Assembly: GCF_018398335.1 (NCBI RefSeq)
Contig: NZ_JAHBRX010000002.1
Span: forward strand, 1,488,001-1,552,000
Length of the DNA stretch: 64,000 nucleotides
Direction of reading: 5' to 3'
From: Chelatococcus sp. HY11
GTDB taxonomy: Bacteria > Pseudomonadota > Alphaproteobacteria > Rhizobiales > Beijerinckiaceae
Part shown: piece after piece, positions 49,455 to 58,150 of the stretch
Position numbering within the stretch: the first letter of the stretch is position 1
Layout of the letters: every line of letters begins with the position of its first letter
Position numbers and translations under genes: made by a program
The notes under the pieces: generated by a model
What the model saw: the letters and a program-made list of their open reading frames with translations, nothing else
Database searches by the model: none
Told to the model about the DNA's origin: nothing

Positions 49455-50846
49455 TCAGCGGGTGCCGTCAAGCACCGCGCCTTGTTCCCTTAGGACCTGG
49501 CGCAAGCGGGCGACGGGGATGTCGCGCAGCCGCGCGTGATTGCTCTGCGTGATGGCCATTGCGGTGAGGCTGCCGGCGGCCTGCCCCATAGCCATACAGC
49601 TTCCCATGACACGCGCCGAGCCCTGTGCCTCGCGGCTCGCCGACAGACACCGTCCTGCGATCACGACATTCTCGAGGCCTCTGGGCAAAAGGCTCGCTAT
49701 AGGAATATCGTACGATCCGCCGTCGGAAACCGGGATGCGGATCTGCCCCGTGCCATCCTGGTGGATATCAACATGATGGCAGCCCTTGGCGACGCCGTCG
49801 CCGCGCTTTTTCGCCTGGAGCACATCCTCCTCGGTGAGAACGTAATCGCCAAGGACCCGGCGCGTTTCGCGAATCCCGATGCGGGGGGACATGCCGGAGA
49901 TACTCGCCTCGCTGAAGCCCGGCACTGACTTGCGCAGAAATTCAGCACATTGGAACACTTGCGCGGGTAGCACCCTCATCGCGGTTGCCATGTTGTCCGA
50001 CCGGGTCGGCTCATCGAGCGTGATGCGCGTCGCGTTGATGCAGACCTCCCGTCTTTTCTCGGACGTCGGCTGTATCATCACCAGCGCGGTAGCGAACATA
50101 TCGCCGCGCTGGATGGCGCCGCCGAGAAGCGGGCCGTCGCCTTTGAAGAAAACGCAGGGTTGTCCCTGTCGGAAGATTTCCTCGGTGATCTCTCGGTCCG
50201 TGCGGCCGTCACGGATGGCGTCGCTCTCACCGACAGCGACGCATTCGGGATGCTCGCGCACATAGGAGAGCAACGCTCCTGTATCGACGCCAGCCATGCG
50301 GAACATCATCGACATCGGCTGGGGTTTCTCGCCGCTTTCAACGCTCAGCATGTCGCTTCCCGCCATCGCGCAGAGGTCGCCGTCTCCCGAGGCATCAACG
50401 AAGGCGCGCGCGGTCAGCAATTGCCGCCCGCCCTTGCCAAGCACGACGAGACCGGTGATCCGGCCGCCGTCACGCACTGTTTCCTCCGCGAATGTCTGGA
50501 GGTGGACGGTCACGCCCGCATCGAAAACGAGACGCGGGATGGCGATCTTCATGATCTCCGGATCATAGGCAATGTAGCGGATGAGCCGCCAGTCATTGAG
50601 CTTTGCGACGAAGCCTCCCATGTCGCGGCATAGCTGGAGCAGATCGGTGAGGACCCCGCCGACGGTATCCTCGCCACGGCCATTGATCGCGCCATCGATG
50701 GTCATACCGGTGAGCAGTTCGCCGCCCAGCATGGGGCCAGCCTCAACCAAGGCTGTTCGCGCGCCGTTGCGCGCTGCCGCGACAGCCGCGGCGATGCCCG
50801 CGCTGCCGCCGCCCAATACGATCACATCGTAGTCCTGGCTGTTCAC
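49455..50846 (-). CDS. FAD-dependent oxidoreductase (FAD_oxidored family)
   Basis: Flavoprotein of 463 aa from a GTG at 50846 with GGGAG upstream. The FAD motif VIVLGGGSAGIAAAVAAARN begins at residue 8, ARAFVDASGDGDLCAMAGSD near 145 is the family's second motif, and LPRGLENVVIAGRCLSASRE near 405 closes the FAD site. Related proteins are dehydrogenases of sugar-acid and polyol catabolic clusters. It diverges from the aldehyde dehydrogenase, sharing a promoter region with a TTGGATCCA site. Substrate unknown. Confidence 0.88.
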   Translation of the reverse strand: MNSQDYDVIVLGGGSAGIAAAVAAARNGARTALVEAGPMLGGELLTGMTIDGAINGRGEDTVGGVLTDLLQLCRDMGGFVAKLNDWRLIRYIAYDPEIMKIAIPRLVFDAGVTVHLQTFAEETVRDGGRITGLVVLGKGGRQLLTARAFVDASGDGDLCAMAGSDMLSVESGEKPQPMSMMFRMAGVDTGALLSYVREHPECVAVGESDAIRDGRTDREITEEIFRQGQPCVFFKGDGPLLGGAIQRGDMFATALVMIQPTSEKRREVCINATRITLDEPTRSDNMATAMRVLPAQVFQCAEFLRKSVPGFSEASISGMSPRIGIRETRRVLGDYVLTEEDVLQAKKRGDGVAKGCHHVDIHQDGTGQIRIPVSDGGSYDIPIASLLPRGLENVVIAGRCLSASREAQGSARVMGSCMAMGQAAGSLTAMAITQSNHARLRDIPVARLRQVLREQGAVLDGTR

Positions 50847-50889
50847 AACCGATCTCCCTCGCTTCAGCGTTGAAACCGTTATTGCCTTT

Positions 50890-50898
50890 TTGGATCCA
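50890..50898. promoter_or_regulatory. TTGGATCCA site between FAD oxidoreductase and aldehyde dehydrogenase
   Basis: TTTTTGGATCCAT at 50887-50899 lies 43 bp before one start and 44 bp before the other, so one regulator could control both directions. It is identical over 13 bases to the site before the GntR gene. Confidence 0.55.
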
Positions 50899-50940
50899 TG
50901 ATGCAATATGCGAGATGCAATTTGTGACGAGGAGATCCGA

Positions 50941-52377
50941 ATGCAGTGGGGGAGGCTCAGCCTTGCCGGCGCGGCCGCGCCGGCAAGCGAAGGCGTGCCA
51001 GTAGGCTGGTTGGGCGTGGATGATCCGGCGACCGGCGAGGCGGTCGGGCAAGTGCGCGCGTTCTCGGCAGACGATACGCGAGCCGCCGTCGCATCGGCTC
51101 ATGCGGCCTTTCCAGCCTGGTCAGGTGAGACACGTCAGGCCCGGGGCGCGATCCTCAGCCGAATGTCGCAACTCCTTCTGGATCACAGCGAGGATCTCGC
51201 AACCCTGCTGACCGCGGAACAAGGTAAGCCGCTCGTCGAGTCCCGCGCCGAGGTCGCATCCGCTGCTGGATATTTCAGCTTTTTCGCCGGAGAGGCCCAG
51301 CGTCTGAATGGCGAGATCATTGCCTCCCCGCGCGCCGACAGTCGCATCCTCGTGCATCATAAGCCGATCGGCGTTGTCGCGGCGATCACCCCTTGGAATT
51401 TCCCGATCTCGATGGTCGCGCGCAAACTCGCGCCAGCACTGGCGGCTGGCTGCACTGTTGTGCTCAAGCCGGCGCCGCAGACCCCGCTCTGCGCCTTGGC
51501 GCTGGCCTATCTGTGCCGGGAGGCGGGCCTGCCCGCGGGCGCTCTGGAGGTTGTCAGCGGCGACGCGGTGACAATTGGTTCAGTGCTGACGCAGGATCCG
51601 CGCATCGCCTTCCTGAGTTTCACCGGTTCTACCGCGACGGGGCGGATTCTCTACGGCCAATGCGCTGGCACCATCAAGAAGTTGGGCCTCGAACTCGGCG
51701 GGCACGCTCCCTTCATTGTTCTACCGGATGCTGACCTCGAGAAGGCAGCAGCTCTTGCCGCGGCGGCCAAGTTCCGCAATGCCGGCCAGACCTGCGTCTG
51801 TCCAAACCGCTTCTTTGTCCATGATGTGGTCTATGATGACTTCCTCTCCCGTTTTCTCGTACAGGTCGATGCCCTCGTTCCGGGAGACGGGCGCGATCCC
51901 TCCAGTACGCTCGCGCCGCTGATCGACGAGGCGGCACTGGCCAAGGTCGAGCGCCACGTCACGGATGCTGTCGCCAAGGGCGCGCGACTGACGCGCGGTG
52001 GACGGCGCGCCGCCGTGGGGCGCGCATGGTACGAAGCAACGGTTCTGGAGGATGTCGGCAACGACATGCTCGTCGCATGCGAGGAGACCTTCGGGCCGCT
52101 CGCGGCGATCACGCGCTTCACGGACCTCGAGGGGGTGAAGGCGTCAGTCAACGCATCGTCCTACGGGCTCGCGGGATATGTCTTCGGACGCGATATCTCA
52201 AGCGTATTGCGAACCGCCGAATCTCTCGATCTCGGCATGGTCGGCATCAATGCGATCCATCTTGGTCTGGAGATGGCTCCCATCGGCGGTGTCAAGCAGT
52301 CCGGCCTCGGGCGGGAGGGCGGACATGCGGGCATTCTTGAATACTGTGAGCAGCAATACCTGCTGATAGGCATGTGA
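50941..52377 (+). CDS. Succinate-semialdehyde dehydrogenase-like aldehyde dehydrogenase
   Basis: ALDH enzyme of 478 aa from ATG 50941, preceded by GAGGAGAT. Motifs are ITPWNFPISMVARKLAPALA near 148-167, SFTGSTATGRILYG near 225, general-base Glu in LGLELGGHAPFIV near 251, catalytic Cys285 in NAGQTCVCPNRF and VKQSGLGREGGHAGILEY at the C-terminus. The style is of the GabD group. With the GMC enzyme downstream it would oxidise an alcohol via an aldehyde to an acid. Confidence 0.93.
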   Translation: MQWGRLSLAGAAAPASEGVPVGWLGVDDPATGEAVGQVRAFSADDTRAAVASAHAAFPAWSGETRQARGAILSRMSQLLLDHSEDLATLLTAEQGKPLVESRAEVASAAGYFSFFAGEAQRLNGEIIASPRADSRILVHHKPIGVVAAITPWNFPISMVARKLAPALAAGCTVVLKPAPQTPLCALALAYLCREAGLPAGALEVVSGDAVTIGSVLTQDPRIAFLSFTGSTATGRILYGQCAGTIKKLGLELGGHAPFIVLPDADLEKAAALAAAAKFRNAGQTCVCPNRFFVHDVVYDDFLSRFLVQVDALVPGDGRDPSSTLAPLIDEAALAKVERHVTDAVAKGARLTRGGRRAAVGRAWYEATVLEDVGNDMLVACEETFGPLAAITRFTDLEGVKASVNASSYGLAGYVFGRDISSVLRTAESLDLGMVGINAIHLGLEMAPIGGVKQSGLGREGGHAGILEYCEQQYLLIGM

Positions 52378-52430
52378 CACGGCCGCCCCAGGTTTGCCGA
52401 ACAGACGACTAACGACGAAATGGAAGCGAC

Positions 52431-53300
52431 ATGCACTGTCAGCCGCGCCTGACTACCTGGCTTTATCTATCGCCTCTTCACTTCTTGCTGCTTGCCATTC
52501 TGACTATTCCATCAATCTACGTGCTCTGGCTGAGCCTGAACCAGTCGAGTTATGGCACCGGCCTCTCTTGGGTCGGGTTCCAGAACTACCACGCGGTCTT
52601 CACCGACCCCTATTTCTGGCGCGCATCCGTCAACACGTTCCTTGTCGTCAGCTGCGTTGTCCTTGTCGAACTTCTGATCGGACTCGCTGTCGCGATGCTG
52701 TTTGTGACAGGTGTCCCGTTTCGCGGCGTCATGTTCGCCTGCATTCTCATGCCCTACGCGATTTCGGAAGTGGTGGCGGTTCTCGTCTGGAAGATGATGA
52801 TGGACCCGAACATCGGAGCCATCGCCCGCACCATCGAGGAGATGGGCCTTGGGCGCGTCAACTGGAGCGCCTCGCCGACGACGGGACTGGTCCTGGTCGG
52901 CGTCATCAATATCTGGACCCATCTACCGTTCACGTTCCTCATGATCTATGCGGGCTTGCTAGCGATTGACGGCTCCCTCTATGAGGCCGCGCATATCGAC
53001 GGCGCGACGCGCTGGCAGCGGTTCCTGCGGATCACGCTGCCACTCCTGGTACCGACATTGCTGATCACACTGATCTTCAGGCTGATCTTCGCATTCCGGA
53101 TGTTCTCCGAGGTTTGGCTGTTGACCAAAGGCGGGCCGGTCCGCATGTCTGAGGTTTTGGCCGTTTACCTGTATCAGCATGGTTTCCGCTACGGCGATTT
53201 CGGCATTGCCGCGGCGACAGGGTGGCTGATGGTCATCGGCTCGCTGCTGATGGCGTCTGTTTTTCTGTTTGCGATGCAGCGCGGAATGAAGGGTGAATAA
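52431..53300 (+). CDS. Sugar-type ABC transporter permease (MalF/UgpA-like)
   Basis: Permease of 289 aa with six hydrophobic segments and the EAA loop SLYEAAHIDGATRWQRFLRI near 183-202. The N-terminal YLSPLHFLLLAILTIPSIYV and GFQNYHAVFTDPYFWRASVN loops are usual for the first permease of these systems. It overlaps the second permease by one base (TAATG). No ATPase gene is in the cluster. Confidence 0.93.
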   Translation: MHCQPRLTTWLYLSPLHFLLLAILTIPSIYVLWLSLNQSSYGTGLSWVGFQNYHAVFTDPYFWRASVNTFLVVSCVVLVELLIGLAVAMLFVTGVPFRGVMFACILMPYAISEVVAVLVWKMMMDPNIGAIARTIEEMGLGRVNWSASPTTGLVLVGVINIWTHLPFTFLMIYAGLLAIDGSLYEAAHIDGATRWQRFLRITLPLLVPTLLITLIFRLIFAFRMFSEVWLLTKGGPVRMSEVLAVYLYQHGFRYGDFGIAAATGWLMVIGSLLMASVFLFAMQRGMKGE

Positions 53301-54136
53301 TGCACCACACATTCTCCCCTCTCGAGCGCCTCATGCGTGGCCTGCTTCTGGCCTTCATGTTGGTATGGTCGGTCACGCCGATCCTCTTCATCGTCACGTC
53401 GTCGTTCAAAAGGCAGGTGGATATTTTTGTCTATCCGCCAAGGTTGATCTTCAACCCGACCATCGACAATTACTTTCAACTGGTGACCCAATGGCAGGGC
53501 TATTTCCACGCGATCGGTAACAGCGTGATCGTGGCGCTCGGGGCGACCGTTCTGGCCGGTTTCATCAGCTTCTTCGGCGGTTATGCCTATTCGCGCTATC
53601 GCAGCCGGCTCACCGCATGGACGGCCGTCTACATGATCGCGGTGCGGGTGCTGCCGCCCATCGTGGTGACGCTGCCCCTGTTCCCCGTGGCTGACGCGCT
53701 CGGCCTCAGCGATACGCATCTCCTGCTGATCCTGCTCTATGCCGCGTTCTGGGTTTCGCTCAACACCATGATCATGAAGAACTTCTTCGACCAGATCCCG
53801 TACGAGCTGGACGAAGCCGCTTACGTCGACGGTGCGTCGGAATGGCAGTTCGTCACGCGCATTCTTTCGCGGCTGACGCTTCAGGGCATGGCCGCGGGGT
53901 CGATCTTCGTTTTCGTCTATGCATGGAATGAGTATCTGTTCGCCATGATCTTCACCACCAACCAGGCCAAGACCGCGCCGCTGATCCTGAGTGAATTGAT
54001 GGGCGCCGTCGACGGCACCGAATGGGGCGTCCTGTTCGCCGGCGTGACCGTGCAACTCATCCCCGTGGTGCTGCTGGTTACGCTGGCGCGCCGTTACCTG
54101 ATCGCCGGGCTGACCGCTGGTGCGGTCAAGGGCTGA
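53300..54136 (+). CDS. Sugar-type ABC transporter permease (MalG/UgpE-like)
   Basis: Permease of 278 aa with six hydrophobic segments. The EAA loop is PYELDEAAYVDGASEWQFVT near 170-189, and the typical SSFKRQVDIFVYPPRLIFNP follows the first segment. It pairs with the preceding permease and precedes the GMC oxidoreductase by a few bases. Confidence 0.93.
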   Translation: MHHTFSPLERLMRGLLLAFMLVWSVTPILFIVTSSFKRQVDIFVYPPRLIFNPTIDNYFQLVTQWQGYFHAIGNSVIVALGATVLAGFISFFGGYAYSRYRSRLTAWTAVYMIAVRVLPPIVVTLPLFPVADALGLSDTHLLLILLYAAFWVSLNTMIMKNFFDQIPYELDEAAYVDGASEWQFVTRILSRLTLQGMAAGSIFVFVYAWNEYLFAMIFTTNQAKTAPLILSELMGAVDGTEWGVLFAGVTVQLIPVVLLVTLARRYLIAGLTAGAVKG

Positions 54137-54141
54137 ATGGA

Positions 54142-55797
54142 ATGGGGCCGGCAATGGCGAAGACGATGCGTGAAACCGAGACATACGACTATATCGTGGT
54201 GGGTGGCGGCTCAGCCGGCTGCGTGCTTGCGTCACGGCTGAGCGAGGACCTCAGCGTCTCGGTTCTGCTGCTGGAAGCAGGGCCGGCCGACCGCAATCCC
54301 TGGCTGCATGTGCCATCCGGCTTCTTCAAGACGATCAACAATCCGCGCTACGACTGGCGCTATCAGACCGAGCCTGAGCCCGGGTTGAAGGGGCGCCGCG
54401 TCGCGTGGCCACGTGGCCGCGTTCTCGGGGGATCGAGCGCTATCAACGGGCTGATCTATATTCGGGGGCAGGCCGACGATTTCAACGACTGGGCCCAACG
54501 CGGCAATCCAGGCTGGAGCTGGTCCGACGTGTTGCCCGCGTTCAAGGCCGTCGAGGCGCAGGCGCGTGGCGAGAGTGAATACCACGGCGCGGATGGCGGC
54601 CTCGGTGTTGAGGATCCGGCGGTCGATCTCGAGCTCGTCTCCCGCTTTGTAAAAGCCGGACAGCAGGCGGGAATGCCGTTCAACCCGGATTTCAACGGCG
54701 CCACGCAGGAGGGTGTCGGTCGTTTCCAGCTCACGACCCGGTGCGGGCGTCGCTCCTCCAGCGCGCGGGCTTTCCTCGGCCCCGCGGCGCGCCGTCCCAA
54801 CCTGCGCGTTCTGACCGGCGTCGAGGTGCATAAGCTTGAACTTGAAGGCCGGCGGGTGCGCGGCATTTTCGGCCGACGTGCCGGTGAGGCGCTTCACCTG
54901 CGTTGTCACCGAGAGATCGTGCTGACTGCCGGAGCCATCGGCTCGCCGCAGATCCTGCAACTGTCCGGCGTCGGCGATCCGGAGCGCCTCGCTGCAGCGG
55001 GTGTAGCGCCGGTCCACGCGCTTTATGGCGTCGGGCTACATCTTCAGGATCATCTTCAGTCGCGGCTGATGTTGCAGCTCAACCTGCCTATCAGCCTCAA
55101 CAACCTGACGCGCGGACCATGGCGCAAGATTTTGATTGGCATGAGTTACCTGCTGCGCCGCCAAGGCGTGCTCAGTTTCGGCGCGTCCCTGGCCGGCGGG
55201 TTCGCCCGTTCGCCGCTTGCCTCCGACCGGCCCGACATCCAGTTCCATTTTCAGCCGCTCAGCCTCGACAGCTACGATGGCGGCCTGCACGCATTCCCTG
55301 GCGCAACGATCTCGGCTTGCCAGCTGCGGCCCGAGAGCGAGGGAACGATCTTCATCACATCGCCTGACCCGTCAGCGCGGCCGGAAATCAGGGCGAACTA
55401 TCTCGCGAGCGATCTCGACCGGCGCACAATGGTCGAGGGCTTTCGCTATGCGCGCCGAATCGCCGCCGCGCCGGCATTGGCCGAACTCGTCGCCGACGAG
55501 CACCGGCCAGGGGCAGCCGTTCAGAGCGACGAGGAGATCCTCGACTACATCCGCATGACCGGCAGTTCGATTTATCACCCCAGCGGCACGTGTCGCATGG
55601 GACCGGATCCCACACGCGGCGACGTGGTCGACGCCCGCCTCCGCGTGCATGGCCTGTCTGGTGTCAGGATCGCGGATTGCTCGATCATGCCGCGCCTGAT
55701 CTCGGGCAACACCAATGCCGCCGCCATCATGATCGGTGAGCGTGCCGCCGCGCTCATCCGCGAAGATGCTGCTAAATCTAAAGGAACCCGCCCGTGA
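54142..55797 (+). CDS. GMC-family FAD-dependent alcohol oxidoreductase (choline dehydrogenase-like)
   Basis: Flavoprotein of 551 aa. It has the FAD motif DYIVVGGGSAGCVLASRLSE, GMC signature 1 in RGRVLGGSSAINGLIYIRG near 92-110, signature 2 GAIGSPQILQLSGVGDPERL near 265-285, and the catalytic His in YHPSGTCRMG with Asn in GNTNAAAIMIGE at the end. ATGs at 54142, 54154 and 54166 are all possible starts. It is encoded with the sugar-type permeases and an aldehyde dehydrogenase, as in polyol or polyether alcohol breakdown; the substrate is not determined. Confidence 0.92.
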   Translation: MGPAMAKTMRETETYDYIVVGGGSAGCVLASRLSEDLSVSVLLLEAGPADRNPWLHVPSGFFKTINNPRYDWRYQTEPEPGLKGRRVAWPRGRVLGGSSAINGLIYIRGQADDFNDWAQRGNPGWSWSDVLPAFKAVEAQARGESEYHGADGGLGVEDPAVDLELVSRFVKAGQQAGMPFNPDFNGATQEGVGRFQLTTRCGRRSSSARAFLGPAARRPNLRVLTGVEVHKLELEGRRVRGIFGRRAGEALHLRCHREIVLTAGAIGSPQILQLSGVGDPERLAAAGVAPVHALYGVGLHLQDHLQSRLMLQLNLPISLNNLTRGPWRKILIGMSYLLRRQGVLSFGASLAGGFARSPLASDRPDIQFHFQPLSLDSYDGGLHAFPGATISACQLRPESEGTIFITSPDPSARPEIRANYLASDLDRRTMVEGFRYARRIAAAPALAELVADEHRPGAAVQSDEEILDYIRMTGSSIYHPSGTCRMGPDPTRGDVVDARLRVHGLSGVRIADCSIMPRLISGNTNAAAIMIGERAAALIREDAAKSKGTRP

Positions 55798-56099
55798 CTT
55801 CTTTCTAAAAGAGGTTGCGAGAGCGGGGCTTGTCAGCGGCGGCGCCTCGATGAGACTGCAAAGGAGTTGCCTGCGTGCGTGCAGCAAGCGCCGGCGAGCA
55901 GCCGCATCCGCTGTCGGGCGTCATTGCAATGTCACGCACCACGCGTTATGAAGAAGTTAGCGGACCGGGCCCCTCTGGCGGAGCATTATGCCCCGTGATG
56001 TCGGCCGCATCGGAATGATCCGATGCCGCGATGGTCTGTTGTCCAGCCAGCCAAGCTTCGTTCGTTCCGATCGATTGATGTATCGAGAGGAGCGTTTCC
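55798..56099. other. Intergenic stretch before TerC, with a leader hairpin
   Basis: About 300 bp without a gene. GCATCGGA (56007-56014) and TCCGATGC (56019-56026) form a perfect 8-bp hairpin with loop ATGA about 75 bp before the TerC start. I looked for the yybP-ykoY manganese riboswitch that precedes some TerC/Alx genes and saw no match, though the search was by eye. Confidence 0.4.
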
Positions 56100-57104
56100 T
56101 TGGATTTCCTTTTTACTGACTGGCTCGGCACGCCCGCCTGGTTCTGGCTGACGTTCATTATGCTCGTGGTCGCGCTCACGGCCTTCGATCTCGGCTTCCT
56201 GAACAAGGAGGACCGGGAGATGGGCATCGGCGAGAGCCTGAAGCTCTCGGCGTTCTACATCGGCGTTGCGATGGTTTTCGGCCTCTGGCTTTGGTACGCG
56301 CGCGGCCCCGAACCCGGACTGCAGTATTTCACGGGCTTTTTTATCGAGAAGGCGCTGTCAATCGATAACGTCTTCGTGATTAGCTTGATCTTCTCCTACT
56401 TCGCCATCCCCGCGAAGTACCAGTACCGGGCCCTTCTATGGGGCATCATCGCGGTCATCGTGCTCCGCGGCATCATGATCGCGGGTGGTGCGGCGCTCGT
56501 CCAGGAGGCCTATTGGGTTCTCTATATCTTCGCGGCCTTCCTCGTTTTCACCGGCGTGAAAATGTTCTTCGCGGGTGACGAGCCTATAGACATCGCGAAC
56601 AATGCGGCGATCAAGTTTATCGCCAACCGGATGCGGGTGACGCGCGAGCATCACGGGCAGCAGTTCTTCGTCAAAGTGGCGGACCCAAAGACGGGCAAAC
56701 TGGTGAGGGCTGCAACCCCGCTGTTCCTGGCGCTCGTCGTCATCAACATCGCCGATCTTGTTTTCGCCATCGACAGCGTGCCCGCGATTTTCGCGATCAC
56801 GACAGATACGTTTATCGTCTATACGTCGAACATCATGGCGATCCTCGGCCTTCGCGCCTTGTATTTCGCATTGGCGGCCATGGTTCATCGCTTCCACTAC
56901 CTGAAGTATGCCCTTGCAGCCGTGCTGATTTTTATTGGGGCGAAGATTTTCGTGGCGGACTTTGTTATCGACGGTGGCAAGTTCCCGCCTGCCATCAGCC
57001 TTGGCGTCACGCTTGTCCTTATTTCCGCAGGCATCGGCTACTCGCTCTGGAAGACGCGCGGCGTCGTCAACAGCGTAGGCCCCGGGGACGTAAGGCCGGG
57101 GTAA
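56100..57104 (+). CDS. TerC-family integral membrane protein (Alx-like)
   Basis: Membrane protein of 334 aa with about nine hydrophobic segments. The TerC motifs are FFIEKALSIDNVFVISLIFS near 81-100 and LVVINIADLVFAIDSVPAIF near 212-231, each with the conserved acidic residue in the membrane (ALSIDN, FAIDS). Such proteins are linked to Mn2+ export and metal loading of exported proteins. The start is a TTG at 56100 with GAGAGGAG seven bases before it. Single gene, no tellurite genes nearby. Confidence 0.92.
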   Translation: MDFLFTDWLGTPAWFWLTFIMLVVALTAFDLGFLNKEDREMGIGESLKLSAFYIGVAMVFGLWLWYARGPEPGLQYFTGFFIEKALSIDNVFVISLIFSYFAIPAKYQYRALLWGIIAVIVLRGIMIAGGAALVQEAYWVLYIFAAFLVFTGVKMFFAGDEPIDIANNAAIKFIANRMRVTREHHGQQFFVKVADPKTGKLVRAATPLFLALVVINIADLVFAIDSVPAIFAITTDTFIVYTSNIMAILGLRALYFALAAMVHRFHYLKYALAAVLIFIGAKIFVADFVIDGGKFPPAISLGVTLVLISAGIGYSLWKTRGVVNSVGPGDVRPG

Positions 57105-57288
57105 AGCGAGGTCCTGGCGGCTGGATGCACGTGATCGCTGGTCGCCGTATCACCTGACCGCGGCGCATGGCTGGCGAGGATATGTTGGAATGTCCTCGCA
57201 GTTCAGCGCGCTGGAATTCGAGGTTCACGGCGGGTGAGTGAGACTCGCCCGCTGTTCTAAGCGAACGTACCGGCCGGCAAAGCCTGAG

Positions 57289-58062
57289 CTAGAGCCGAGT
57301 TCCACCCGTTGCGTCAATCGACAGTCCCGTCGTCCAGCGCGCCTCATTCGACGCGATGAGGGCGATGATGTCGGCCACATCCTCGGGAGTGCCCACGCGC
57401 GAGAACACCGACATGGCTTCGGCGCCGGCGCGCGCCTGCGGATCTGCCAGCCAGGCCGCATTCATGTCCGTTTCGGTGACACCCGGCAAAATCGCGTTCA
57501 CCGTGATCCCGCGCGCACCGAATTCGGGGGCAAGCGCCAAAGTCAGCGTTTCGAGCGCGCCCTTCGAGGCGGCGTAGGCGGGATGGGTCGGCGCCGCGAC
57601 GCGCGTAAAGCCCGTCGAGATGTTGATGATACGCCCATTGTCGCGGATGAGTTCGGCGAGCGCCTGGATCAGGAAGAAGGGGGCCTTCAGATTGATCGTC
57701 ATCAGCTCGTCGAAGGCGGCTTCCGTGGTCTGCGCCAGTGATGTGGCCGGAGCTATACCAGCGTTGTTGACGAGAATGTCCAGCGAGGGGGCCCCGGTCG
57801 CTGCAATCGCCGCCGCCTTGAACTGTTCCTTGATGCTGTCCGTCGCTTCCTTGCCTTTTCGCAAATCCGCACCGATGGCGACAGCTTTTGACCCAAGGGT
57901 TTCGATCTCTCGGATGGTGGCCTTGGCAGCATCAATGTTGTTGGCGTAGTGCACGCCGATAAGGGTTGCCCCTTCCCTGGCGAACGCAAGCGCTGTCGCT
58001 CGGCCGATACCGCGCGAGCCTCCCGTTACGAGGGCCACCTTGTTTGACAATCTTCCAGGCAT
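57289..58062 (-). CDS. SDR-family oxidoreductase
   Basis: Short-chain dehydrogenase of 257 aa from ATG 58062, with GGAG six bases upstream. Motifs are TGGSRGIGRATA near 15-26, NNAG near 98, Ser in INISTGFTRV and YAASKGA near 160. It has the insert KEQFKAAAIAATGAPSLDIL common in TetR-linked SDRs. It diverges from a TetR gene with long direct repeats in between, a standard regulator/target pair for a stress or xenobiotic reductase. Substrate unknown. Confidence 0.92.
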   Translation of the reverse strand: MPGRLSNKVALVTGGSRGIGRATALAFAREGATLIGVHYANNIDAAKATIREIETLGSKAVAIGADLRKGKEATDSIKEQFKAAAIAATGAPSLDILVNNAGIAPATSLAQTTEAAFDELMTINLKAPFFLIQALAELIRDNGRIINISTGFTRVAAPTHPAYAASKGALETLTLALAPEFGARGITVNAILPGVTETDMNAAWLADPQARAGAEAMSVFSRVGTPEDVADIIALIASNEARWTTGLSIDATGGTRL

Positions 58063-58084
58063 CGATCGCTCCATTGCGATTTTC

Positions 58085-58148
58085 ATAGCGATCGATATAA
58101 TAAGAATCGAGAACGACGTGTCAACGTTTATTATAGCGATCGATATAA
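58085..58148. promoter_or_regulatory. Pair of 16-bp direct repeats, TetR operators
   Basis: ATAGCGATCGATATAA occurs exactly at 58085-58100 and 58133-58148, 48 bp apart, in the SDR/TetR divergent region. Each copy contains the near-palindrome ATA-N-CGATCG-N-TAT. A partial third copy in reverse (ATCGATCGCT, 58061-58070) covers the SDR start. The right copy ends two bases before the TetR ATG. Confidence 0.7.
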
Positions 58149-58150
58149 AA

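Noticed and set aside
53189-54235. Open frame of 348 codons on the minus strand
   Set aside because: Antisense to two clear ABC permease genes, with composition typical of a shadow frame.
55940-56099. yybP-ykoY riboswitch before TerC
   Set aside because: Looked for because Alx/TerC genes can carry it. The conserved core was not found by eye; only a simple hairpin is present.
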